Assembly (NCBI RefSeq): GCF_037126465.1
Contig: NC_088206.1
Span: 27,902,790 to 27,966,789, forward strand
Length of the DNA stretch: 64,000 nt
Direction of reading: 5' to 3'
DNA from: Ornithodoros turicata
Lineage: Eukaryota > Arthropoda > Arachnida > Ixodida > Argasidae
A program made the translations under genes and the position numbers. Each line of letters opens with the position of its first letter. The first letter of the stretch is position 1. The notes under the pieces were generated by a model. It did no database searches. It had not been told where the DNA came from and saw only the letters and a program-made list of their open reading frames with translations. This document shows positions 23,318 to 33,305 of this stretch, piece by piece.

Positions 23318-23480
23318 GGAACACTTGGCACCATAGATTTTTTCAACCGCGTACAAGCTGGATCGGCATAGTCACTAGGCTTGAAATGTGCTGAGCACAG
23401 ACTGTAGCTGGCATTCACCTGCCCTCCTAGCCCTTCCCAGTAAGTCTGGCCTGTTAGCATATCTCAGCCATGTTTCAAAC
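23318..23480 (-). pseudogene. THAP exon 2 (C-terminal half of the THAP zinc finger)
   Basis: After the acceptor CTTACTACAG (23481) the minus strand reads RFETWLRYANRPDLLGR. After a frameshift it reads SYSLCSAHFKPSDY and TRLKKSMVPSVP. Cys-x2-His in LCSAHF supplies the last two zinc ligands of a C2CH THAP domain, and the terminal VPS matches the AVPxxF-like ending of the family. The exon is cut at CCAAGTGTTCC by LINE A and resumes at 20672. The region 23481-24123 between the two THAP exons holds no other gene and is taken as the intron. Confidence 0.8.
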
Positions 23481-24123
23481 CTGTAGTAAGATTACAATGT
23501 TTCCCTTTCACTTTTCCATGTGGAATGTCAAAATGGTGCTCATATATCTGCCCATGCATTCCCGCCCCCACTATATTTTCCTTAGTTTTGCTTGTCAGAA
23601 ATTATAATACAGTTACCGTCATCACTCAGAAGTGACATTAGTGAAATCAGAGAGCACCTCAAGTAGAAAGATTAAATATTCGTAGGGAAGCTTTTATGCA
23701 AACAACAGGCTCAGGAGCTTACAATTTTTGTACAAAAAGGAAGCAACGCGAACATGAATCCCTACATTTAATAAGATATCAGATTGCGTTCAGCTCAGAC
23801 ACTGTACAGCTTCACAATTTGAAGCGCACGCAGTGACATTGTGCTTAGGTACGAATTTTGTCCAAGCTACTAACTAGAGAGTTGAGAGAAGGAGAACGTG
23901 AATAGAAAAATGCATGGACCCAGAAAAGGACAACTACAGCCGAACGCTTGTGCGCCTGTCGTCCATTTATATGTCACTATAAGTTCATTTACAATTATTC
24001 TTTTCCCCTCTCAACATTTTACGTATCACAGCTCGACGTGGAATAACAATTCAGTAACATTCACTTCTCTAATAACAAAAAGTTTGGCATGCAGGCAGTT
24101 GTTCCGTAACTGGCGGTACGTAC

Positions 24124-24227
24124 CTCTCATCCACAGGAATTCGCGAAAATGTTATTCTGCGCTGTCTCCCGGAATTGTTGCACCATTTAGCGCAGCAATT
24201 GACGTGCCTCCCCGGTCCTGAAGGCAT
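24124..24227 (-). pseudogene. THAP exon 1 (N-terminal half of the THAP zinc finger)
   Basis: From an ATG at 24227 the minus strand encodes MPSGPGRHVNCCAKWCNNSG followed by RQRRITFSRIP. Cys residues in CCAKWC and the FSRIP motif (usual form FHRFP) are the THAP signature. The exon closes at a consensus donor, GATGAGAG|GTACGT, and splices in frame to the exon at 23480. THAP domains bind DNA and sit at the N-terminus of P-element transposases and their relatives. A 205-codon open frame overlaps it on the same strand in another frame and is treated as a shadow. Confidence 0.8.
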
Positions 24228-26225
24228 TTTTCTTCCCTTTCGAAGGAAACGCGATGACGACGCATGAAAAACGGCCACCTGCTTGAAATCCGTCCGTTTA
24301 CTTTGGCCGGTTCATACAACGCGCGTCGCTCCGCGCGGGTGCAAGGTCCAAGGTCTGCAAAGGTTTCGGCCGGTATCATGTGACATACGCTCAACAAAAA
24401 CCACCGATGCTTTATTTCATCCAGGAAATATTTTCTTCGTGCTATCATACTGCGCCAACAGTACAGAAAATACTCACAACAATAATGAATGAAACATCTA
24501 AGAAGTTCATCAAGGTCGTGGCGCTTACTCCAGTTCCACAGTGGCGCCTTTTGGTGCTGGCCGTGAAACTCGGCGAGTGTCTCAGGCGTATTAATACATC
24601 GTACTCTATCACCTACCCTTCTGCGCAGGCGCAAAACACAAACAGGGCTTCGAGCATTGCACCGGAACCACCAAGGTATTTTAGACGTACGCGAACATGA
24701 TATAATCCCTGGGCGATTCCACGCGAAATGATCCAGCGGACCTGCTCGGCCCCCACAAAACGATCCCAAATTTTTACGAAAAATTTTTTAGCAGTCCCCA
24801 ATAGTGCAAAACGACACACCACGAAACATTTCTTCCCAAATCTCAATGTGGCGGGTGCTACACACGAGCAAAGTTCGCAGCCCTGGCGAAAACCGTGCCT
24901 GGCGTGAACGGTAACTGCGGCTCATAGAAAGCACCTAGAACTGTGCGGTTTTCTTTTGCGTATAGAGGAAACTATGCTCTACACAGCATCCAAACCCCGT
25001 TGTCGTGCTGTAATCGGTGCAGGTATACAAAGGCCGGAAGTTTCGCGATTTTCCTCCTACTTCGCGTTTCTTTTTTTTTTTTTTGTGGAAAATTAAGCCA
25101 TTAAATTTTAATGAATATTTTTTCCAGCCAAGGCCCCAAGGAATAATTCAAGAGGAAAAATCGCCAGACACGTAACTTTCATAGTCATTGCAGGAAAAAA
25201 AGAGGAAGTATGCGATTTTTCCAAAATTCGCTACAATCGAGCGTAAAACACGCAATGAAGAGGTCGGAAGAGACGCCTGAAACCAACGCAGTTCTATAGA
25301 ACGAGCCTTCCTCTACAACATATTAAAAAATCTCGAGGGTGTTTTCTCGTATACAGGAGATTTTGTTTTTTTTAGAGGGTATTACGACCACAGTGACCCA
25401 CGTTGCATGTGTCTAGTGGGGTGCTATATTTGTTTCTTGTGCTCCTGTTTTAATTCCCTTTATTTTCAGTGTTTCTCTGGTCTTGTTGGGTTTTAATGGG
25501 CAAGCAATATGCTGTGGCACAGACTTCTGCAAGGTTACCATAGCCTTTGCTTCTGTAGCATAACACACGTATTGCAATCCTGGGTGGTTAAGTCTATGGC
25601 ATTGTTTCTGGTGTGCACGGTGCCGGCAACGGAGATTGGGGATTAGCGGTGATGGCCACGTCTAAGTAATACTTTTTGTCGTGTGAGCTAAAGCCCTGCA
25701 CGGATGAGCTTTTTCACATCCGCATCCTATCCGAAAAATCCGCGTCTACCACCGCACGCAGGAATAGTTCAGTTTCTATGCTCGATATACGAGGCCAATT
25801 TTCCAGGAAATAAACGTTATTTCGCGTCAGCACAAAACAGAAAAAAAGGGGAGGGGCAGCAAAAAAAGCTGTCACCAAACTTCATCCACACGGGCGACTT
25901 CCTCTCTCTCGTTCCGACAGTGAAAACCCCGGAGCGGCATAGCTTTTGTAGCGAGGATAGGTCCTGAGCGTCCATGATGCTACCAAAGGATACACGACAG
26001 CAACTACAGATTTAGCTTCCACGAAAGATTATACGGCACCAAGCACAGCAACACATTCTGCACAAAACGGGATAAGTAGAGTTTATTGCAAGTGAAACGC
26101 AAGATCGGCGCCGAACGCGCACCTCGACTCGAGACGCCAGAGGTCTCTCTCAGATGCGCGAGCGGCTTTCGTACACCTTGTATTCTATCTTCTGTGCCTA
26201 GTGTGAGGCAAACTGATGGCGCAAT

Positions 26226-27206
26226 TAGAGCACTGCACGGGCCCGGGCTTACCCGAAAGACCGAGCCCGGACCGGCCCGGGCTTGGCGTTTTTTAGGGGG
26301 GCCTGGGCCGGGCTTCAGCCACCGGGCCCGGCGGGTACGGGCTTGACAACGCCAGACATGGTCGGGCATGTACACAAACATATTTCACTTCACGAGTGAA
26401 GTGAAGAAGTCATACTTCACTTCATTTCACGAGTCTGGACAGCTGAATTTTCACGTTACTTTTTTTCCCCATTGGGTATGGGATATCAGGTATTCTCATC
26501 TGAGAACTATCACTTTTTTACATGTGGTCATGCTTATTTCGTGAATGAGTCTGGGTTTCACGCGTGCACTCACACACATTTGGGGACGATTGGTGTGGGG
26601 TCCTGCACGAGCGTCAGTTAGGTTAGGTGTTGGGACATATTTCGTTCTCGTGAGGGTCTGGCACGAGGGTCGGTTAGGTTAGGTGTTCTGACATATTTAG
26701 TTTTTATGAGAGTCCGGCAAGAGGGTCGGTTAGGTTAGGTGTTCTGACATATATTTCGTTCGCGGGAGAGTTCAAGAAAGAGGAACTAACACCGGAGCAT
26801 GTGCAATAGAGCGGCGATGAGTCTCTCTTGAACAGCAATGTACATACGCCCACGCGCCGCTGCGCGCTGCTTTCCCAAACAAGCAACCACCAAGCACAGA
26901 GCGGCTTGCCGGCAGAGAAACACAGCCGCTGCTGCGTTCGAGTGTACCTCCTGACTCTCCACCAATTAGCTGCGTGATTTTCCTTGCTGCGTTGTGCTCT
27001 TTAGTAAATCTAAATACGCCTTCGAACCTCGAGAACAAATACAGCAGAGGCGGGCTTGGACCGGGCCTGAGCATGGAAACAGTCGGGTACGGGCTGGGCC
27101 CGGGCTGGAAATATATAGAACACTTCGGGCCCGGGCCGGGTACGGGCCGTAGCAGCCGGGCCTGGGCCGGACACGGGCCTGAAAATTAGGCCCGTGCAGT
27201 GCTCTA
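26226..27206. mobile_element. Nested hAT-type element, 981 bp, GC-rich ends
   Basis: The 8-bp duplication GGCGCAAT is found at 26218-26225 and 27207-27214. The terminal inverted repeats read TAGAGCACTGCACGGGCC, and the next 120 bases on each side are rich in CGGGCCCGGG. Both TSD length and TIR shape fit hAT. No long ORF is present inside. Confidence 0.92.
26590..26765 (+). repeat. Three tandem ~57-bp repeats containing TTAGGTTAGG
   Basis: Units with GGTTAGGTTAGGTGTT and GACATATTT occur near 26613, 26670 and 26727 inside the nested hAT element. Each contains two copies of TTAGG, the arthropod telomere unit, but never a longer run. Confidence 0.8.
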
Positions 27207-28470
27207 GGCGCAATCTCGCGGTTTATCCGAGTCTGACCCGCTCCTGATCCGGCGCCATCCATGTACGATCCACAGATCACAACAACCGTCCATATTTCAC
27301 CCGAACGCAGAAGTTCCTTGCGGATATCCGCGGGTATACGCTTCCATACACGAGTGGTGCAAGGCTTTATATAGCTGTGAGCCTCACTGGAACCTAGGAC
27401 AGCATGGACGATGAACCACCACCACGAGATTTCGTCGTTTCCGACTTTTTTGCACGTTCGTGTTTTCCTCTAGCATTACAATTTATTGGACTTTTCATGG
27501 TTAATATTTTTGCTGAATTGTTCAGCATTTAAATGTGACAGTTAAAGGAAACTTTCATCAACTGAACCTGCATCTACGCGCCTATAATACTCATAGTGGT
27601 GAATTGAAACTCCACAGCGCTCAACTGGAGCCATGTTCCTTTGGTCCGGGTGGCTGTCATATTCAAAACCAACCAGAAAAAGAAAAAAATCGGAAATACG
27701 AAGTATTAAAACGGGAGCCCAAGAAACAAATATAGCACCCCACCAGATACATGCAACGTGGGTCAGTGGCGGTAATACCCTCTACTACAAAAAAATTATT
27801 TTATCCCGTATACGAAAAAACACCCTCGAGATTTTTTAATATGAAGGCTCGTTCTATAAAAGTGCGTTGGTTTCAGGCGTCTCTTCCGACCTCTTCATTG
27901 CGTGTTTTACGCTCGATTGTAGCGAATTTTCAAAAAATCGCATACTTCCTCTTTTTTTTTTCCTGCAATGACTGCAAGAATTACGTGTCTTGCGATTTTT
28001 CCTGTTGAAGTATTCCACGAGGCCTTGTCAGGGAAAAATATTCACTAAAATTTAATGGTTTCATTTTCCACAAAAAAATCGCGAAGTAGGAGGAAAATTG
28101 CGAAAATTCCACCCTTTGTATACCAGCACCGATTACAGCGCGACAGCCGGGATTTGAACGCTGTGTAAAGCATGGTTTCCTCTATACGCAAAAGTAAACC
28201 GCGCAGTTCTAGGTGTTTTCTATGAGCCGCAGCTGCTGTTCACGCCAGGCACGGTTTTCGCCAGTGCTGCGAACTTTGCTCGTGTGTACCACCCGCAACA
28301 TTGAGATTTGGTAAGAATGTTTGGGAAAAAGAATGATTTGGGAAGAGGAATGTTTCGTGGTGTGTCGTTTCGCACTATTAGGGACTGCTAAAAAATCGTA
28401 AAAGTTCGAGATAGTTTTGTGAGGGCCGAGCAGGTCCGCTGGATCATTTCGCGTGGAAATTCCCCCTCTT

Positions 28471-28884
28471 TCACGTGCAAATAGAGACACGGAAGTAGAA
28501 CAGGTAAGTTCTCTAGGTGGGCGTGTGATACCTGTAAGACACAAGTGTGCGCTCCGCTGGCTGCTTGCCAAACGCACGAACGAAAAGCAGGGTAAGCGTT
28601 GCTGCAGCCAGTCGCAATGGGTAGATGAAGTTGATGAGTGTGATGTGATTATAAGCCGTGGTGTACCCATGGCAACAATACCGAGAGCATTGAGAGTTCC
28701 GATAGCGACCACTTCACCTTTAGATAAAACCTTCGCAGGAAAGGCGACGAGTGTACGACGTTCTTGCCGCTTTTCCTGTGAAGGACACAGGCGCCTACTG
28801 CTGTCCGTCTTGTAACCGGCATCAACTCAAAAACCTCTAAAAAGTAAAAAAAAAGGATACTCAGGGCCGACTTATTTCATGATT
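28471..28884. other. Unassigned stretch
   Basis: Several frames of about 100 residues overlap on both strands. None has a recognisable domain or clear splice structure. It may be the original 5' flank of the THAP/P gene before the inverted-repeat element inserted. Confidence 0.3.
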
Positions 28885-29045
28885 CAACATGGGCAACCGC
28901 GGTTCCCTATCCTCAGTGGTGATAGATATCCTGTGGGCCCTGAAGTCTCTACAAGACCGCTGTCACTCCGTTGCCTTTCAGTGGGTTCTGCATGTCAGGC
29001 CACACGTCATCACATCGTGTCCGAAGAAGGCAGCGGCGAAGAGAA
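28885..29045 (+). pseudogene. LINE RNase H scrap
   Basis: About 150 bases around GTGGGCCCTGAAGTCTCTAC closely match the RNase H region of the LINE at 54010-54130 (same order of ALKSLQDR and VAFQWV). Both ends are lost, so this is a small relic of the same LINE family. Confidence 0.75.
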
Positions 29046-30119
29046 ACACTCCTATTATTTATTGAATCGCAGTATTATTTCTTTCTTCCTACTCTTAATG
29101 ATATTCATTCTTACATTAAAATTTAAAAAAGTATCGTGCATGAACGCTGATCATAGCGATTTTCACTGTAAAGGCTTATCATGGTCAGTAGAATCAGAAC
29201 AGCAGTAAACTACCACTGCTCTTTGAAATAATAATTGTGACTCTAATAATTAATAATTAATACAAATTCCTGCGAAAGTCTATGAGTGTAGGTGAGCTAC
29301 AGAGCGAGCGCGAGGGCTCTGTTCGTACACCTTTGAAAAATCCTTCTCCTCGTGAAAAGAGCGCATCGCAGAACGAGAGGACTTCGCTCCCCTCGCGTGA
29401 CCAGTCACATCCAGCGGCACAGCTCGACGACGTATAAGCGGCGCGGGAGCTCCAAAGAAAAAACTAAGAAACAAGGCCACCACGTCACGAGAGCATCGTG
29501 TCCGGCGTTCGCGGCTGCTTTCTCAGACTGTCTTTTTCTTTCTTTCTTTTTTTTTGTAAATTCAATTGCACAGGTGTTGATGGAACATGGAACACTCAAC
29601 ATCATCACCAGGCTTATGTAGTACGTGACCTTTTCTATGCTCATATATTCGTTGTCTGAGGCTACACCTGCAAGCAAATAGCCGCGAAAGCCTGGGGGCA
29701 AAGTTCCATTCGCGCTCGACGGAGGACTAGACAGATCGCCGTTACGGGAACAGAAATCTGATGTGAGTGCATTCCTACTATATTAATGATTTCTGCATTG
29801 CAGTTTAGAAAGACTACCACAAAAAGTCCGCACTACGCTCGACTGTAAATTAGCAGCCTTAAAATTCTACTTTCTATGGAAACTATAATTGCCCTGTTAC
29901 TTGGGTCACTATTAATCAAACGCTTCACTTTATCTCTCTTCCCATTTCAGCCTTGTCATGAAGTGAAGCAGTCTCACATCCAAAATAATTAATTTACACT
30001 AAGGGTGGTGTGCTAGGAATTTCCGTCCTGCGCTCAGATGCAACCATTTCTGCACAAATAACTATAACTGCAAACAGCTGACTTCCTGAAACTGATCCAA
30101 AACTGATCGTCGAGGGAAA
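29046..30119. other. Unassigned, A/T-rich in part
   Basis: No gene, repeat family or element end was identified in about 1.1 kb. Confidence 0.4.
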
Positions 30120-30742
30120 ATATGGATGGAGCTGATCGAGAGCATGGATCTCTGCATCCTGAATGATGGATCACACACGTTTTTTTGCGGAGGTCTTTCA
30201 CTACAAACGTTCTGGACGTCTCCTTCTGCGCAAGAGATATCTATAGGAAGCTCCATTGGTACACGGACCTTGATGGCAGGGGAAGCGACCACGTGCCCAT
30301 ATACATGACGTATGATGGATATTCAACGAGAGCGGGATGTAGGGCGGCGAAATTAACAGACTGGCGTTCGTTTCGTACAGCATGTGGAGATAGAGCCCAC
30401 CCTTTGGTTTATGTGGGCCAGCTAGAAAATGTCATTGCCGATGCCCTTGCCTCGTCCTCTAAAACAGTCAACGTGTGTTCTGGTCACTTAGGGTCTAACC
30501 CTCGTGTGGAGCAACTACGTGCTGTCCGAAGGCGCGCTGAACGTAAAGCTCGACGCATAGGAGATCTTTCTGATATACAGGAAGCAAGATGCGCGAGTAG
30601 GCTTGTACAGAAAGAACTCCGAAACCTTGACCGTCAACGGTGGTGGCACTTTTGTTGCTCCTTATCACCTTTTGAGAGCCCTGCTCGGATATGGAGAGTC
30701 GCAGGAAGTTTCAGGAGCAGCATTCAGGGACACCCCCTCTGA
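30120..30742 (+). pseudogene. RNase H-type LINE fragment: end of endonuclease and RT linker
   Basis: The frame shows LCILNDGSHTFF and, after a frameshift near 30190, the closing endonuclease motif GRGSDHVPI at about 30283. SDH contains the catalytic His of the apurinic-endonuclease fold. A basic linker follows, then WWHFCCSLSPFESPARIWRV, which aligns with the start of LINE A. It stops at 30742, just where LINE C begins at 41089 with the next residues of the family. Unlike most LINE relics it lacks its 3' end. Confidence 0.8.
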
Positions 30743-30788
30743 AACCCGGCAGGTCCTGAGAGCAGAGGACTACGCAAGGAAGCTAATA

Positions 30789-31680
30789 CCCCTGCCAGAC
30801 GTACTAATTTAGTGTCACTTTCAGCGAGTACACTTGCAATAAGTGTCATTCTTTACGAGTCACACGGCATCTTTTAGTGACACTAGATGCAAAGTACACT
30901 TACGATGAAGTGAGTTCGCCAAACTCACTTCACTTTGCCTGCAACAATCAAGTACGTAGCCTCGACGGCAGGAATTGCGTAACAAATGCTTATTTTTGGA
31001 AAAGGAAAGAAACAACCCAACCGGAATTTATATTTGGACAAGTTTGTTAAGACAGCGCTGATTTATATAAGAAAGACGTAAGGATTTACCGGTACTCTCG
31101 TTCACAGACTGCCCAGTAGAGTTCGTAATCCACTTCGCGGCAGCCATATTTGTTGACATTGCACGGTGGTTAAGTGTTTCCGGCGAAATCGCGAAATACC
31201 CGCAGTGAAGCACTGAATAACGGAAGACAAAAAAGACAGGGTGTCATGGTCTGAGATAGAAACCCATGCTATCAGAATATGGGAGGACCAAGCGAAACGC
31301 GAAAGTGTATGCTGACATCGCGGGCCAGTTGCACGCGCAAGACATAGTAAAGACCACCAAAGAGGTGAAGAAGAAGATTGAAAATTTGTCAAATAAATAT
31401 AGTTGTGTTGGTTCCCAACAATTATATTTATGACATTAAATCGACTTCAACTGCGAAGAAAATCTTTATGAAATGTTTCTAGACGTAAGAAAAACGATTT
31501 TACCGAGAAAGTATATTGCACTCCCCGATGTTTGGTGGGAGTTCAAGCTCGCCCATCGTCATCACCATGACTGCTTAGTGACACTTACTTATACCGTGTA
31601 GCAGGAGCGTAGTGAAAGTGACATTACGGGACGGAGTGCATTTCAACTAAGTGACACTAAATTAGTACGTCTGACAGGGG
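30789..31680. mobile_element. Tc1/mariner-like MITE, 892 bp
   Basis: Inverted ends CCCCTGYCAGACGTACTAAT run on through TTTAGTGTCACTT on both sides, and TA flanks at 30787-30788 and 31681-31682. The TSD and TIR fit a non-autonomous Tc1/mariner-type element. No transposase is visible; frames inside are short. Confidence 0.8.
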
Positions 31681-31873
31681 TATAAGTTTACAGGGTGGTG
31701 CGTGAGTACGTGAGGAGGAACAGATCTGTGCAGGGAGAGGAGGACATATCTGAGGCGAACAATTCCTTTTTCGCGCCCCGGCCTGATAACAACACCGATA
31801 ACACGCCCGGGAGCATTCGCATAAGATAAAGAATAAGACGTGATGTACAACTGTGGGAACGAGCATGACCCAG

Positions 31874-32016
31874 GTAGCAAAGTGTACTGAAAGTTGAGTG
31901 CAGTAGGGGTAGACGGGTATAGGTGGAAGGCCTTGAACACACTCGTGAAACAAAGAACATTGATAAGACACATACCGTCCACCCCTATTGCACTCGACTT
32001 TCAGTACATTGTGCTG
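31874..32016. mobile_element. Small hairpin element, ~45-bp arms
   Basis: GTAGCAAAGTGTACTGAAAG at 31874 faces its near-complement ending at 32016, and pairing continues through the AGGGGTAGACGG/CCGTCCACCCCT region. The loop is about 45 bases. TSDs are not clear. It has the form of a miniature inverted-repeat element. Confidence 0.65.
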
Positions 32017-32139
32017 CTTGGGGAGACTTTCCAGATATCGGGAGATTGCCGGATGAAATTGGAAGGTTGGCGCATGTGATAGCCTTCTGGACGACAAATT
32101 GACTAAATGCGAGTTCTAAGAGTGCAGCAAGGACACCAG

Positions 32140-32650
32140 CTACGGTCCGCAGAAGATACACAGACTACGTAATTTTATGATGATACCGTCAGTATCAAAT
32201 TGGTATCAAGAGTTATTACGAGCTAAAATAGAGGAAACTGACAAATTGGCGCCCGTGAGTGCCACTTGGGCGACGATTTGGCAAAATGTCTGAAGTATAT
32301 AGATTGGGCTGGTTGGTGTAAATCCACAAGCGACCAAAGAACAAACACGAAACAACAACAGAGCGACTTGTGTGTGATCTTGTCTCCTGTTTGTTCTTCG
32401 GTCGCTTGAAAATGAATGATTTGACCAAACGCTACTTCGCAGGCTCTAGCAAGGGAAACAGGTATGGGCCGCGGACTCGTAGCTATTAAGCATGGATATA
32501 CAGACTACATAACTAAGTGATGACATCTTCGATATCACGTTTATATCCAGAGTTATTACTAAATGAAATGGAAGATATGGACAATTTGGCGTCTGCGAGT
32601 GCCGTGGCGATGCGAGTGGTGACGTCTCCGAGTGGCAATGATTTGATCAA
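32140..32650. repeat. Direct duplication with embedded inverted repeat
   Basis: The stretch at 32158-32275 (CAGAGTTATTA-type core, then CAATTTGGCG) recurs diverged at 32500-32615, a shift of about 345. Between them, AAGCGACCAAAGAACAAACA (about 32329) faces its near-complement ending at about 32407. No gene is seen. The rest, to 33305, holds only A-rich and CA-rich low-complexity sequence. Confidence 0.6.
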
Positions 32651-33305
32651 ACGCGACCTCGTTGAACCAGAGATCTTGGAGCAGAACTAAATACCAGATT
32701 TGCAGATAACGCTAAACAAGTGCTACGCTCCCTCGAGTACATTCTTTATTTCTCGCTTAAGATGAAGCAATGCTTAGATCAGGGCAATCAGGGCGCTCAC
32801 ACACGCGGGCCGCATGTGCATGGCTTGCAGTCAGCTATTCTGTGTCCCGAGGGCTCTTGACCACTAAATAGAATAAAGCTGCCCCCCCTCCCCCGACACA
32901 CACACGCACACACCAATAATGAAGAATTCGGAATGAAACCAGGTTTTCAGGCATTGTTTTTACCCTTGCTCGATGTAGGGCTGCTCCTGTCGACGTTAGG
33001 AAGTACACTCACATTCGAGCAGTTCTTGTGACTCATGAACCTCAACAAGTAGTTATAGCGATTTGGTCTGAACGTGCGTTTTGATAAACTACACTGTAAG
33101 TAATATGATAATTGAGAAGTAATAGTGGAGACAAGTGCAGAGAATGACATCATCTTAATTATTGCACAAACTTTATGGGCTTACAGCATAGCAGCAGCCT
33201 CTCCGGATATCATGCGCGAAAAACTATATACGGAGCACGGAGAAGCACAGAGAAAAAAGAAAAAGAAAAAAAATAGATGGAGTAGTTATCTACGAGGGTG
33301 GTCGT

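Larger units (their letters stand above)
24711..28470. mobile_element. DNA element with ~760-bp terminal inverted repeats
   Basis: The left arm (24711-25475) starts GGGCGATTCCACGCGAAATG. The right arm (about 27680-28470) is its diverged complement throughout, including the segments around CCTCGAGATTTTTT and TCCAGCGGACCTGCTCGGCC. No target duplication could be fixed and no transposase is evident in the core, which is largely a nested hAT element and short repeats. It lies just upstream of the THAP/P gene, so it may separate that gene from its original promoter. Confidence 0.8.

Noticed and set aside
24152..24769. 205-codon open frame on the minus strand
   Set aside because: It overlaps THAP exon 1 in a different frame, has no recognisable domain, and its upstream half crosses into the end of the inverted-repeat element.
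31657..32097. 146-codon frame on the minus strand
   Set aside because: It spans the hairpin element and the right end of a MITE, and competes with two other frames of similar length on the same strand.
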